Virus record (IMG/VR): IMGVR_UViG_3300042731_006804
Location: 1-64,000 of that record
Source of the DNA: a virus
Direction: 5' to 3' (one strand)
DNA: 64,000 bases
The notes under the pieces were generated by a model. That model searched no databases. It had not been told where the DNA came from and was given only the letters and a program-made list of their open reading frames with translations. Shown here in pieces: positions 33,833 to 42,051 of this stretch; positions within the stretch are counted from its first letter, which is position 1; each line of letters starts with the position of its first letter. The position numbers and the translations under genes are program-made.

Positions 33833-34024
33833 TCAAAACCCTACATAGGGAATTGCCCAAAATTCCTGATATAATACCTTTGTTAGTTTAGCTCGACAAT
33901 CACAACAAATAAATTTACCATTTATTTTTACTGTACTTAATATAAGATTACAATAAGCACACATTCCTTCTTCCATATGAATAAAAGGAAGATCTTTTAT
34001 ATCTATTTTCTTTTTTTCAGACAT
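33833..34024 (-). CDS. small zinc-ribbon protein, 63 aa
   Basis: CAYCNLIL and CCDCRAKL form a two-pair zinc ribbon. It resembles the neighbouring gene (FCNMEV, CATCRYDM), so the pair may be duplicates. Confidence 0.65.
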   Translation of the reverse strand: MSEKKKIDIKDLPFIHMEEGMCAYCNLILSTVKINGKFICCDCRAKLTKVLYQEFWAIPYVGF

Positions 34025-34286
34025 AATAGATTATAACTAAACATATACCAATAATAATTAAAGAAAATAAGAAAAGCACATTTAATCTATGCGCACAATG
34101 TATTCGCGCCAAATTACGTTCACATCCATCAATATTTTTATCTATAATAACCTGAACGGCCTTATACAGCATATCATAACGACAAGTAGCGCAAATATAA
34201 CTATCAACTTTAGCTTTTGCAACTTCCATATTACAAAAATCGCAATACTTAAATAAATTAGGATCTATTTTTTCAATGTTAAACAT
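34017..34286 (-). CDS. zinc-ribbon protein with membrane anchor, 89 aa
   Basis: The start at 34286 (MFNIEKIDPNLFKYCDF) is set by AAAGGA upstream. A zinc ribbon (CDFCNMEV...CATCRYD) is followed by a C-terminal membrane segment (VLFLFSLIIIGICLVIIYYV). The ribbon would face the cytoplasm. Confidence 0.65.
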   Translation of the reverse strand: MFNIEKIDPNLFKYCDFCNMEVAKAKVDSYICATCRYDMLYKAVQVIIDKNIDGCERNLARIHCAHRLNVLFLFSLIIIGICLVIIYYV

Positions 34287-34288
34287 AT

Positions 34289-34501
34289 CTATGCATCCTT
34301 TTGATTTTCTGGCCAAGCTTTTATATTATTGCATTTGTCCACAGCGTCTTCCCATTTACATAAGAGGAAATCTAAATTCTTTTTACAAACCCTACATTTA
34401 CACTTTTCATAATAATAACAATCAAATTTATTTACACCACTATTACCTTTATATCCACAAAAATGTTCTTCATCACAAGCCGTTACTATCTTTTCAGACA
34501 T
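34289..34501 (-). CDS. small Cys-rich protein, 70 aa
   Basis: Seven Cys, including CDEEHFCGY and CKCRVCKKN, suggest metal binding. It overlaps the upstream gene by 16 bases. No family recognised. Confidence 0.6.
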   Translation of the reverse strand: MSEKIVTACDEEHFCGYKGNSGVNKFDCYYYEKCKCRVCKKNLDFLLCKWEDAVDKCNNIKAWPENQKDA

Positions 34502-35124
34502 AACCTATATGCCTCCTCCACTTGTTTAGAATTTTTAAATCCTTTATACCGTTCGCCTACTGGATAAGTTTCACACCATTCTTTTACAGTTCTATATTTA
34601 GCACCATAAACCCTATGATCCAAGGATTTACTAGGTAATAAAGTCTTTACTACTCCTTTGTTTACTTCATATTCTACTATAGGTTTTCGACCTACGTCAT
34701 TGACATCTCTATCAAATAATTGACACCGCAGACTAAGGAATGGAAAATAATAAGCAATTATTTTCCATTCATATTCTATCCATTCAACCGTTGCATTAGG
34801 CCCTATATTACCATAATGACAACCAATATTTCCTTCCCAATCACACCAGCCATGAGGACCTTTACTATATTCCGAAGTAATCCATTCATTGCATAAAAAA
34901 ATCAAAGGTAAATATGTAATACCGCCTTGCCTAAAACCATGTTTATTTTCCCATATATTAAGGCTATCTGTTCTAATAATTATCTCAGAAGCTTGCTCTT
35001 TAGTAATTAATTTACCCAATACTACCATAGCTGAATATTCTGGTAATTGAATAGCTTTTAAATCGAATCTAAATGGGATTCGTTGAAATATATTAGTTAA
35101 ATGCTGAATTGATCTTCTTTCCAT
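34486..35124 (-). CDS. hypothetical protein, 212 aa, with N-terminal RRSIQ tag
   Basis: It begins MERRSIQHL, which aligns with the MKRVAIK-type N-terminal peptide. The body is rich in W, G and Y (GGITYLPLIFLCNEWITSEYSKGPHGWCDW). It overlaps both neighbours. No known domain. Confidence 0.65.
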   Translation of the reverse strand: MERRSIQHLTNIFQRIPFRFDLKAIQLPEYSAMVVLGKLITKEQASEIIIRTDSLNIWENKHGFRQGGITYLPLIFLCNEWITSEYSKGPHGWCDWEGNIGCHYGNIGPNATVEWIEYEWKIIAYYFPFLSLRCQLFDRDVNDVGRKPIVEYEVNKGVVKTLLPSKSLDHRVYGAKYRTVKEWCETYPVGERYKGFKNSKQVEEAYRLCLKR

Positions 35125-35372
35125 ATTACTAACCTTTTACTATGTTTATATTGATGCCTTCTTACCTTTTTCCAAGTAGTTTTATTAGATATAACAGGAT
35201 ACCACATTACCTGCCACATACGATCTCCTGTCCATCCCTTTTTATTTCTATTTTCTAATCGATGATATCTACAATATGAACAAGCAATAAGATTTTGATT
35301 TTCTAAATACCTTTTTCTTAATCGTTTATAAAGTTGATTATTATTAGTGGTTTTATATTCACTTAATCGCAT
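35097..35372 (-). CDS. basic protein with a CxxC pair, 91 aa
   Basis: A strongly basic protein with CSYCRYHRLENRNKKG in the middle. It may bind nucleic acid. An HNH nuclease was considered but the His-Asn-His order is not present. Confidence 0.6.
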   Translation of the reverse strand: MRLSEYKTTNNNQLYKRLRKRYLENQNLIACSYCRYHRLENRNKKGWTGDRMWQVMWYPVISNKTTWKKVRRHQYKHSKRLVIWKEDQFSI

Positions 35373-35373
35373 T

Positions 35374-35982
35374 TTATCCCTTCCACATTAAACTAATATA
35401 GTGTAAAGCATCTTCTTTTGTATAGAATAAACTTTCTCGTTCTCTTATCGCATAAATGTATTCATCTAATTCACTACAAAATAAATAAGTAGTACGACAA
35501 TTACATTCATCGTAGCTACCTTCTTGCAAAATACGTCCTTTTTGAATTCGAATAGATGCGCTCTTAATAAATACATAATAAACAGGTAATTCTTTATCAA
35601 TACATTCATGAAAATCTGAATTAGACCTAGGACCTATTTTTCTAACCAATTTTGCATCAGGTGAAAAAAGATATTCATAAAATTCTTCCTGCTTTTTATT
35701 TATAAATTCTATAGCTCTAGTTCTATCAGGTTCATTATCTATTAACAGAATAGTATATGTTTTAATACTTCCGTCAAACTTATGTATTGTATATTGACAC
35801 CTTTTATATCTAACCAATCGAACCTTATTCATTCCAATAGAAGAACAATCTTTATCAGTAAAAATTAAAGGTGTTTTATTATATAAAGGAATACTTATTA
35901 CGTCATAGCCATTATCTACATCTACCCGCCTAACTTGATTATGCAGTGGCCCACCTATATAACGAATATTTTCATACACCAT
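35374..35982 (-). CDS. VY.V...EEAL paralogue, larger copy
   Basis: The start is ATG 35982 (MVYENIRYIGGPLHNQ), coupled to the upstream stop by TAATG. The second half has the family layout: ECIDKELPVYYVFIKSASIRI, then LFYTKEDALHYISLMWKG. The first half is a separate beta-rich domain. Confidence 0.65.
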   Translation of the reverse strand: MVYENIRYIGGPLHNQVRRVDVDNGYDVISIPLYNKTPLIFTDKDCSSIGMNKVRLVRYKRCQYTIHKFDGSIKTYTILLIDNEPDRTRAIEFINKKQEEFYEYLFSPDAKLVRKIGPRSNSDFHECIDKELPVYYVFIKSASIRIQKGRILQEGSYDECNCRTTYLFCSELDEYIYAIRERESLFYTKEDALHYISLMWKG

Positions 35983-36518
35983 TATTTCCAAATCCTTTCT
36001 ATTTCGGATAACACTAATTTATTAGTATAAAAAATACTATCAATAGGTAAACTCCATCTTTGAGGAGGTACATCCATTGCTTCTTCTATTAATAAAAAAT
36101 CATGACTCTTAATTAAAGGATCTATTTGATTAATTATACCTTTTATTATTAATATCGTAGACAATGTTTTAACAAAACTATAAACAATAGTTTTATCTTT
36201 AATACACTTTTCTATTTCTTCCTTTGTTCTTGGACCAATGCTTATTTTATTAGAATTATTTTGTTTAATATCCCATAAATAATAAGCATGTGATTTACAG
36301 ACCCCTACTGATTCACTATCAATAGGTTCTTCTACCACATCATCTCTATCTAAATCCGTATATACGTAACACTTATTAATACTATCCCCCTTATCTATCA
36401 TTATTCCATCTATTTTAAAATTAATATATTGACCATTGCTTCCATTATACACAAAGCAAACTGTACCATTGTTCATTAGATCTATTAACTCATTTATCTT
36501 AAAAGGCTTCCACTCCAT
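35982..36518 (-). CDS. VY.V...EEAL paralogue with two related domains
   Basis: Residues 1-90 (INELIDLMNNGTVCFVYNG ... SVGVCKSHAYYL) and 90-178 (IEKCIKDKTIVYSFVK ... IFYTNKLVLSEIERIW) each follow the family plan, so the gene looks like a fusion of two members. Function unknown. Confidence 0.65.
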   Translation of the reverse strand: MEWKPFKINELIDLMNNGTVCFVYNGSNGQYINFKIDGIMIDKGDSINKCYVYTDLDRDDVVEEPIDSESVGVCKSHAYYLWDIKQNNSNKISIGPRTKEEIEKCIKDKTIVYSFVKTLSTILIIKGIINQIDPLIKSHDFLLIEEAMDVPPQRWSLPIDSIFYTNKLVLSEIERIWK

Positions 36519-36868
36519 TATACTCTATCCTCCTCTATATCTGCTTGTTTCCAATACTTATTTAAAGCCAATATAGCACTTTCTCTGTCATAAAATAAAT
36601 AATTCATAGGTCTACTATATCCGCTAATATGCCAATGCGTTTCAACTACTGGATAAACTAAACATAGAATCTTATTAGATTTTGGAAGCCATTTATCTAC
36701 ACAAATAGATTTACCGCTAAGCCGACTATAAGAATTCACAATAACCCTAAATACAAAACCTTCTTGTACATCTTCTCGTATATTAATAGTCCAAAGTTCA
36801 GTTTTATTTTTAATACATTCTCTTACTTCCTTTACCGTAGTTAAGAAACTGGTCATATTATTCACCAT
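36518..36868 (-). CDS. VY.V...EEAL paralogue, 116 aa
   Basis: Layout: VKEVRECIKNKTELWTINIRED, beta core, then NYLFYDRESAILALNKYWKQ. The start overlaps the upstream gene. Function unknown. Confidence 0.6.
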   Translation of the reverse strand: MVNNMTSFLTTVKEVRECIKNKTELWTINIREDVQEGFVFRVIVNSYSRLSGKSICVDKWLPKSNKILCLVYPVVETHWHISGYSRPMNYLFYDRESAILALNKYWKQADIEEDRV

Positions 36869-37184
36869 TTATCTTTTTCACGAATTGTACTAATTTTTCC
36901 ATTAGTTCCTTTTCCAATTCTTTTGCATCTTTAATAGTTTTCTGAACCTTATCTAATTCACTAGAATATTGTAAAGCCCATGCATGATCTTCTGATAAGC
37001 CAATGCTAAATGGACTTACTTCTCCATGAAAATTTAATCCAGTACAAACTACTTTACATCGAGCAGCAGTAAAAACTATCTTACGTATGATTACCTCATA
37101 AGGTATGTTCCTATCAATAACATAACAATGGGTTTCATTATCTAAGCAATCAATTAACTGATTAATAGTTAATGCATCATACAT
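36858..37184 (-). CDS. VY.V paralogue, HA.L subtype, 108 aa
   Basis: It opens with LTINQLIDCLDNETHCYVID and has GLSEDHAWALQYSSE followed by a charged helix. This subtype is shared with the gene just upstream (GLSREHAKVLYAV). AGGAG precedes the ATG. Confidence 0.65.
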   Translation of the reverse strand: MYDALTINQLIDCLDNETHCYVIDRNIPYEVIIRKIVFTAARCKVVCTGLNFHGEVSPFSIGLSEDHAWALQYSSELDKVQKTIKDAKELEKELMEKLVQFVKKINGE

Positions 37185-37530
37185 TTTCTTTTTTCTCCTG
37201 TTCTGCTTCTACACTCTCTAAATAATCTACCCACATATTTCTTTCCAATTGTAAATCATATATTGAGGAAATAAGCTCAGATATTTTTTGAACAGCATAC
37301 AATACTTTAGCATGCTCCCTACTTAATCCCACTAATGCTATAGATATTTCTTTACATATGACAACACCACGTTCATTCTCCATAGAGACATATTCTTTTT
37401 CTTCATCACAAACAAACTGACAAATTTTACCAATAAAATAAGAATCAGTAATACTATCATAAACATAACACAAGGAATTCTTATCCTTTATCAAATCCCT
37501 AATTTTATCTAAAGTCAATACGTCATTCAT
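37177..37530 (-). CDS. VY.V paralogue, HA.L subtype, 117 aa
   Basis: The start at 37530 (MNDVLTLDKIRDLIKDK) follows AAAGGAG. NSLCYVYDSITDS and GLSREHAKVL place it with its downstream neighbour as a diverged duplicate. Confidence 0.65.
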   Translation of the reverse strand: MNDVLTLDKIRDLIKDKNSLCYVYDSITDSYFIGKICQFVCDEEKEYVSMENERGVVICKEISIALVGLSREHAKVLYAVQKISELISSIYDLQLERNMWVDYLESVEAEQEKKENV

Positions 37531-37544
37531 ATCCGTAACTCCTT

Positions 37545-37841
37545 TCAATGCCTCACTGAATCATCAGTCATACTCATTAAAGCTATATTAGCCATTAATT
37601 CTTTTGCTTCATTTCCCAATTCTTCTATAATAACCTTTCTATCTACATCTAATACCATTTTAAACTTATCAGGTAGTTCTAATTTTGGTCTATTGGTATT
37701 ATATATCAAATTAAATGCTTGCAAAAGCCCATCTGCTATACCAAGCATATAACTCGACGTATACGCATTATCAGGATTATTTGCTTCATTGGTAATAATC
37801 GCTAATTCTTCCATTCGCTCTTTAATTGATTTTGATTTCAT
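37545..37841 (-). CDS. hypothetical helical protein, 98 aa
   Basis: A helical protein (MKSKSIKERMEELAIITNEANN) with AAAGGA before the ATG; it overlaps the upstream gene by 20 bases. Function unknown. Confidence 0.6.
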   Translation of the reverse strand: MKSKSIKERMEELAIITNEANNPDNAYTSSYMLGIADGLLQAFNLIYNTNRPKLELPDKFKMVLDVDRKVIIEELGNEAKELMANIALMSMTDDSVRH

Positions 37842-38052
37842 TTATAATCCTTTTTTCTTCTTCCATAAGACCTTTCCAACCATCTACTTCAAAAATAGAC
37901 TGTAACCGTTTTGAAAGAAGTGCTACTTCTCTTACATCAAAAAATAATCCTTGTATAGTAAAGAAAAAGAAACCCGCTAATCTAAATGCACTAAAATCTT
38001 CTTTAGAAATTTCTATAATATCCCTGTACGTCGATACAATTGATTTTTCCAC
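37822..38052 (-). CDS. hypothetical protein, 76 aa, GTG start
   Basis: It starts with GTG at 38052 behind GGAGG. A mixed alpha/beta protein (MEKSIVSTYRDIIEISKED) with a hydrophobic centre (LAGFFFFTIQGLFF). Function unknown. Confidence 0.6.
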   Translation of the reverse strand: MEKSIVSTYRDIIEISKEDFSAFRLAGFFFFTIQGLFFDVREVALLSKRLQSIFEVDGWKGLMEEEKRIINEIKIN

Positions 38053-38237
38053 TATGTACCTCCAAAATACTTTATAAAGCCTTCTATTAAAGAATACAAG
38101 GCAATACCTATACCAAAAAATACCGTAAAGTAAAACAATACTTGTTGTAGTTTATTAGGTAATCGGACTGTAACTATTAAAAATACTAAGAAAAAAGTCC
38201 ATACTATATACAATATTTTCACTTTAAAAAATATCAT
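38052..38237 (-). CDS. small two-segment membrane protein, 61 aa
   Basis: Two hydrophobic segments (about 7-24 and 31-52) separated by VRLPNKLQQ. The size and plan fit a class II holin, but nothing else supports that role, and the lysis-type transglycosylase is far away. Confidence 0.55.
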   Translation of the reverse strand: MIFFKVKILYIVWTFFLVFLIVTVRLPNKLQQVLFYFTVFFGIGIALYSLIEGFIKYFGGT

Positions 38238-38256
38238 TTATACTTTACCCATATTT

Positions 38257-38445
38257 CTATCCCCTAATATTGAATATATAAAAACCATTAAATATTAATA
38301 AAGATATTTTGACTATAAAAGCAGAATGAGTACATATAGTAACTAATCTTTTTCTCTTTATAACCAAAGCCATACTCAATAAAGTGTCGCTGACTAAAAG
38401 AAATAATATATTTAGATATATAATACCTATAAATGAATGATCCAT
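38257..38445 (-). CDS. small membrane protein, 62 aa
   Basis: Two hydrophobic segments (about 4-26 and 36-57) with KRKR between, suggesting a cytoplasmic loop. It lies next to another small membrane protein; the pair may work together. Confidence 0.55.
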   Translation of the reverse strand: MDHSFIGIIYLNILFLLVSDTLLSMALVIKRKRLVTICTHSAFIVKISLLIFNGFYIFNIRG

Positions 38446-38456
38446 TTTACTTCTCC

Positions 38457-38654
38457 TTATTTCCTTTTTAAAAGTTTCATTTGTTTATCCCACATAATAC
38501 ATGCTTCTTTACTAGAATCACAAGCAGAAGTCCTTAAGCAGCATTCATCACATACTACGGCAAAATAAGGTAAACTAAATCTCAATTTACTACTTCCACA
38601 AATACACTTTTCCTCAATTAAAAAATCTTCTCCATTCTCGGATATCTTAAACAT
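38457..38654 (-). CDS. Cys-rich zinc protein, 65 aa
   Basis: KCICGSSKLRF and VCDECCLRTSAC, then IMWDKQMK. The CxCG...CxxC and terminal W recall Lar-type zinc ribbons, as in the rightward operon. Function unknown. Confidence 0.55.
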   Translation of the reverse strand: MFKISENGEDFLIEEKCICGSSKLRFSLPYFAVVCDECCLRTSACDSSKEACIMWDKQMKLLKRK

Positions 38655-38657
38655 CTC

Positions 38658-39107
38658 TTAACCCACCTTTCTATTCTCTATAGGGTTTATCTTTTTACAC
38701 TTCTTTAAACCAATTGCATTCATTCCACGAATAGCTTTATTTATAGAAGCTATTTGTTTATTCACTGAATAAAGACCTACAGTGAATATAAATTCAATTG
38801 CTTCTTCTTCGGCCTTAAACATAAAGATATGTTTATTATGACTCGATACCTTATATAATCCTGGAAGTATCTCAGCCACCCCATTATCTACAAAACAATA
38901 ACTATAGAAAAACAAATCCTCTTTATAACCTCCTGAATAATTTGTATGTGGCGCCATATCTTCTACAGAAACTATTAATACTTTATCATATTTAAGACTA
39001 TTTAAATCGTCACTAGCAACTACCCTATATACTGGCTCTTTATTAATAACAACCATTTCTAAATCAGTTCTGTTCATTGAGTGTTTTGGTTTATTGCCTC
39101 TATGCAT
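38658..39107 (-). CDS. VY.V...EEAL paralogue, 149 aa
   Basis: The start at 39107 (MHRGNKPKHSMNRTDLE) has GAGG upstream; the longer frame would overlap the next gene strongly. Family features: INKEPVYRVVASDD and MFKAEEEAIEFIFTVG, then a helix with paired Asn/Lys. Confidence 0.6.
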   Translation of the reverse strand: MHRGNKPKHSMNRTDLEMVVINKEPVYRVVASDDLNSLKYDKVLIVSVEDMAPHTNYSGGYKEDLFFYSYCFVDNGVAEILPGLYKVSSHNKHIFMFKAEEEAIEFIFTVGLYSVNKQIASINKAIRGMNAIGLKKCKKINPIENRKVG

Positions 39108-39108
39108 T

Positions 39109-39513
39109 TTACACCTCATAAATAGTACACGAAGTAGTTCTAGGCATATGTATTGTAGACAATAATATACCAAATTCTTCTCCGTACTTATTAAATTCAC
39201 AAGCCATTTTATTAATATATTTTATCTTTTCTTCTATATCTAATGATATTCCAGCCATTAAAGCTTTAACTGCTAACTTTTTAGTTCTGCACAATGTAAA
39301 GGCATGATCCAATGAATCAATTATTCTATACTGCACACCCTTTTTTTCTGTAATGCAGTATTCATAGTAAAAACGAACAGACGTCTCTCCTATATATTCA
39401 CTAGGTACTATCCTTTTAACTACGCCTAATGAAATACTCCTTGAATTTAAATCTACTAAATACACAATGACATTATCCTCTATTAATTTTACTACTGCAT
39501 CCTTCGACAACAT
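39109..39513 (-). CDS. VY.V...EEAL paralogue, 134 aa
   Basis: VVKLIEDNVIVYLVDLNSRS at the start, beta core ending LCRTKKLAVKALMAGI, and a long C-terminal helix. Function unknown. Confidence 0.6.
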   Translation of the reverse strand: MLSKDAVVKLIEDNVIVYLVDLNSRSISLGVVKRIVPSEYIGETSVRFYYEYCITEKKGVQYRIIDSLDHAFTLCRTKKLAVKALMAGISLDIEEKIKYINKMACEFNKYGEEFGILLSTIHMPRTTSCTIYEV

Positions 39514-39514
39514 C

Positions 39515-39877
39515 TCATTTACCTTCCTTTCTTAAAATTGATATATACATCAATTTATCAGATAATTCACATATCTTTCTATCGACGTTAATCATAATAC
39601 TTTTCAAACTACTTATCATATATTGTAAAGCTTCTTCCTCTGATTCACATAAAGCAATGTATTTAGAATCATATGAATGCATAGTATAGAAATATTTATT
39701 TTCTATATAAGACATCCACCAAATATTATTATCATGTTCATTTACCGTAAAAGATTTAATAAGTATTACTTTGTATTCAACATCTATTCCTTTTTGTATT
39801 ACTAAATACAAAGGTACCTTTTCTTTAATGTAGTACTTAATGCTTTGCCTATCACTATTTGTTTCTAATAAATTCAT
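39515..39877 (-). CDS. VY.V...EEAL paralogue, 120 aa
   Basis: IKYYIKEKVPLYLVIQKG, then IALCESEEEALQYMISSL. It is the first gene of its operon, with an operator-like palindrome and TATAAT upstream. Confidence 0.65.
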   Translation of the reverse strand: MNLLETNSDRQSIKYYIKEKVPLYLVIQKGIDVEYKVILIKSFTVNEHDNNIWWMSYIENKYFYTMHSYDSKYIALCESEEEALQYMISSLKSIMINVDRKICELSDKLMYISILRKEGK

Positions 39878-39925
39878 TTATTACCTCCATATTATTTAAA
39901 ATAAATTTATTAAGGACAGTCATTT

Positions 39926-39960
39926 ATTATATAGCTAATACCTAAATGTATTTAGGTATT
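39926..39960 (-). promoter_or_regulatory. promoter with operator palindrome
   Basis: A minus-strand TATAAT (39926-39931) lies just downstream of a 24-bp palindrome (39937-39960; half-site AATACCTAAAT), which covers the -35 area. A second half-site GGTATTTAAGTACC overlaps its right side. It heads the leftward operon starting at 39877. Confidence 0.6.
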
Positions 39961-39991
39961 TAAGTACCAAATTTATACGTTTTTTCTGGAA

Positions 39992-40267
39992 TTATATTTT
40001 TTCTATAGAAGTAATCTCTATTTTTACTTTATAAAGTCTTGGATTATGCTTTAATTCATCACTTACTTCTTCAAAATTATACTCTATTAATGGAACTGGA
40101 TCCATATCAGTAATAAATGAATCAAAAGAACAAAGACTACCTAACTTGTTATGCCACCCTTTTACCATTCTTGGTTTTTGTCTATATAAATAAATGCCAA
40201 AAGAATCTACACCTATCCATCGAAAATTTTGTAATACTAATTTTTTAAATTTATTCTCCACTTTCAT
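39992..40267 (-). CDS. hypothetical basic protein, 91 aa
   Basis: A basic, beta-rich protein (MKVENKFKKLVLQNFRWIGVDSFG). It overlaps the next gene upstream by 17 bases. Function unknown. Confidence 0.6.
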   Translation of the reverse strand: MKVENKFKKLVLQNFRWIGVDSFGIYLYRQKPRMVKGWHNKLGSLCSFDSFITDMDPVPLIEYNFEEVSDELKHNPRLYKVKIEITSIEKI

Positions 40268-40640
40268 TTCCTACATTACGAGTAATTAAAGATAACTGCT
40301 TACCTGATTTAACAATTTTCTTATTAAAATCACTAATCGCTGAATTTAAATAAAATACTTTACTATCTATGTATTGTTTCATTTCTTTATACATATAGCT
40401 AAGAGCTTCTTTTTCTGTTTCAAACAAAAATTCATCTTTTGACCATGGATAACTTTCTCCTGTTTTAGAAAAATGCATATATTCAAAATTAACACGCATT
40501 TCATCATGGGAACCTTCAACTGAAGTAATAAGAATAGGCGTACAATACATGCCACATTTATTAGAAGTATTTACTAAATACAAAGACACCTTTTCTTTCA
40601 TCGCAGTCAATACTTTTTCTTTCTTCATACAAAATTTCAT
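40251..40640 (-). CDS. VY.V...EEAL paralogue, 129 aa
   Basis: The start at 40640 (MKFCMKKEKVLTAMKEK) has GGAGG upstream. KVSLYLVNTSNKCG and LFETEKEALSYMYKEMKQYI show the clearest form of the family pattern. Function unknown. Confidence 0.65.
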   Translation of the reverse strand: MKFCMKKEKVLTAMKEKVSLYLVNTSNKCGMYCTPILITSVEGSHDEMRVNFEYMHFSKTGESYPWSKDEFLFETEKEALSYMYKEMKQYIDSKVFYLNSAISDFNKKIVKSGKQLSLITRNVGNESGE

Positions 40641-40691
40641 TTTGTCCTCCATAAAAATACCGGTCATTAAACCCAATTTTCATTAATAAAC

Positions 40692-40913
40692 CTATAAAAT
40701 TTCGTGCAAAGTTTGGCGCCAATCACCAAATAAATGCTGGTAAAGTGTTATACCTGAGAATTCCATTCTACCCTTTGAGATCCACATTCCGCCGTCTTCT
40801 TCATCCTCTGCAACTGGTTTCTTTTCATAATAATATACGTCACCACTCTCATCAATTGCGTAACATGTTGCCCAATTAGGCACTTTAACTTTGATTAAAA
40901 ATTCTCTTTTCAT
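40692..40913 (-). CDS. hypothetical protein, 73 aa
   Basis: A small beta-rich protein (MKREFLIKVKVPNWATCYAID). Its plan recalls the beta core of the neighbouring paralogue family without the EEAL helix. Function unknown. Confidence 0.6.
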   Translation of the reverse strand: MKREFLIKVKVPNWATCYAIDESGDVYYYEKKPVAEDEEDGGMWISKGRMEFSGITLYQHLFGDWRQTLHEIL

Positions 40914-40957
40914 TTTTCACCTTTCTGTAGCTCCTATAAATCCAACGATTCATTTAT

Positions 40958-41218
40958 TTAATCATTATCGTTTAACGTTTTAAAAATTGATACACAACTT
41001 TCTATAAACGATAACTCTACCTGCATTGCTTCTTTAAAAGCATTACTCACCATCTCTTGGTAACGAATTGCACTTTGACTTTGAACATAAGCTTTATCTA
41101 AATTATCTAAGTCACTATATTTACTTTCCCTAGATGCCTTAAAATCTTCAGCTATTTGTAATAATTGCCTATACAGATAATTAGCTTGAACAGATTTAAA
41201 TTTAAAACTATTATCCAT
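40958..41218 (-). CDS. hypothetical helical protein, 86 aa
   Basis: A mostly helical, charged protein (NYLYRQLLQIAEDFKASRESKYSDL). Function unknown. Confidence 0.6.
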   Translation of the reverse strand: MDNSFKFKSVQANYLYRQLLQIAEDFKASRESKYSDLDNLDKAYVQSQSAIRYQEMVSNAFKEAMQVELSFIESCVSIFKTLNDND

Positions 41219-41222
41219 AAAA

Positions 41223-41507
41223 TTACTCCTTTAAAAACGTAATAACGGATGGAAGTAGGCTATCTCTCCACATAGAAATTGCTCCACCCCATTGATCTTT
41301 ATCCGTTAATAATAAATTTCGATAATCAGAATCCCCCCAAACTTTATACATTAGAATATCTATCACTACAAAAGTTGGAAAATAAACTTTTTTATTACTT
41401 CTAAATCTAAACCAATACCACCCAGTTTTATTTGGCATTTCTTTTTCTATTTTTTCATCTAATTGTTCTATTGGTGCCCTAAACAAATTAATAATTTTAT
41501 TATACAT
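41223..41507 (-). CDS. hypothetical protein, 94 aa
   Basis: The start at 41507 (MYNKIINLFRAPIEQL) has GGAG upstream. Rich in W and aromatic residues (NKTGWYWFRFRSNKKVYF, DKDQWGGAISMWRDS). Function unknown. Confidence 0.6.
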   Translation of the reverse strand: MYNKIINLFRAPIEQLDEKIEKEMPNKTGWYWFRFRSNKKVYFPTFVVIDILMYKVWGDSDYRNLLLTDKDQWGGAISMWRDSLLPSVITFLKE

Positions 41508-41509
41508 TT

Positions 41510-42013
41510 CTATTCTCCACACAATAATTGGTGCAATGAAGCAGTTTTTATATTTTTAGCCATAGCCAATATTTCATCTATCTCTTCATCAGTAAGTACC
41601 TCTTTCACTTCTTTATTCTTTTTATCAGAATAAAGATTATTGGCCTGAATAAACGCTGAATGAAAACTTTTTACTTGGCTACGCCATAGAGGTATCATTG
41701 TTTCTGCAGCACTTACAATTTTTTGAGCAGTACTTCTAGGTGTAATAAATCCTATTCGTCTAGTACCATATTGCCTATAGCGCACAGTAGACGTATTATT
41801 TATACAAGCATATATTTGACAAAGAATATCTCGTTCAAAAGTATTCTTGTACTTCAATTGAACAATAATTTCTTCATCTATATCATCTCTTAAAATATCT
41901 TCTACCGTTTTACCAACCTTATCTAAAATTCGTTGAGCACTTTCTCTTTCACCCCGAGTAGCGCCCCACATCGCTAATCGAGCAACCTTTCGCAATGTAT
42001 TAGTATTCAACAT
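41510..42013 (-). CDS. DUF2786-like helical protein, 167 aa
   Basis: The N-terminus (RKVARLAMWGATRGERESAQRILDKV) has the helical repeat layout of DUF2786-type proteins, which begin with a short segment linking a residue pair of A and R/E. The middle part (FERDILCQIYACINN...TPRSTAQKIVSAAE) resembles the partner domain often found with it in phages. The match is by eye and the biochemical role is unknown. Confidence 0.55.
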   Translation of the reverse strand: MLNTNTLRKVARLAMWGATRGERESAQRILDKVGKTVEDILRDDIDEEIIVQLKYKNTFERDILCQIYACINNTSTVRYRQYGTRRIGFITPRSTAQKIVSAAETMIPLWRSQVKSFHSAFIQANNLYSDKKNKEVKEVLTDEEIDEILAMAKNIKTASLHQLLCGE

Positions 42014-42051
42014 AATAAATTCCTTTCACAAAATAACCCCCCCCATAAAAA

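Noticed and set aside
35097-35372. HNH endonuclease
   Set aside because: There is a CxxC pair in a basic protein, but no second Cys pair or His-Asn-His order.
38052-38445. Holin pair
   Set aside because: Two small membrane proteins are present, but they are about 17 kb from the transglycosylase and have no holin-specific feature, so only membrane proteins are called.
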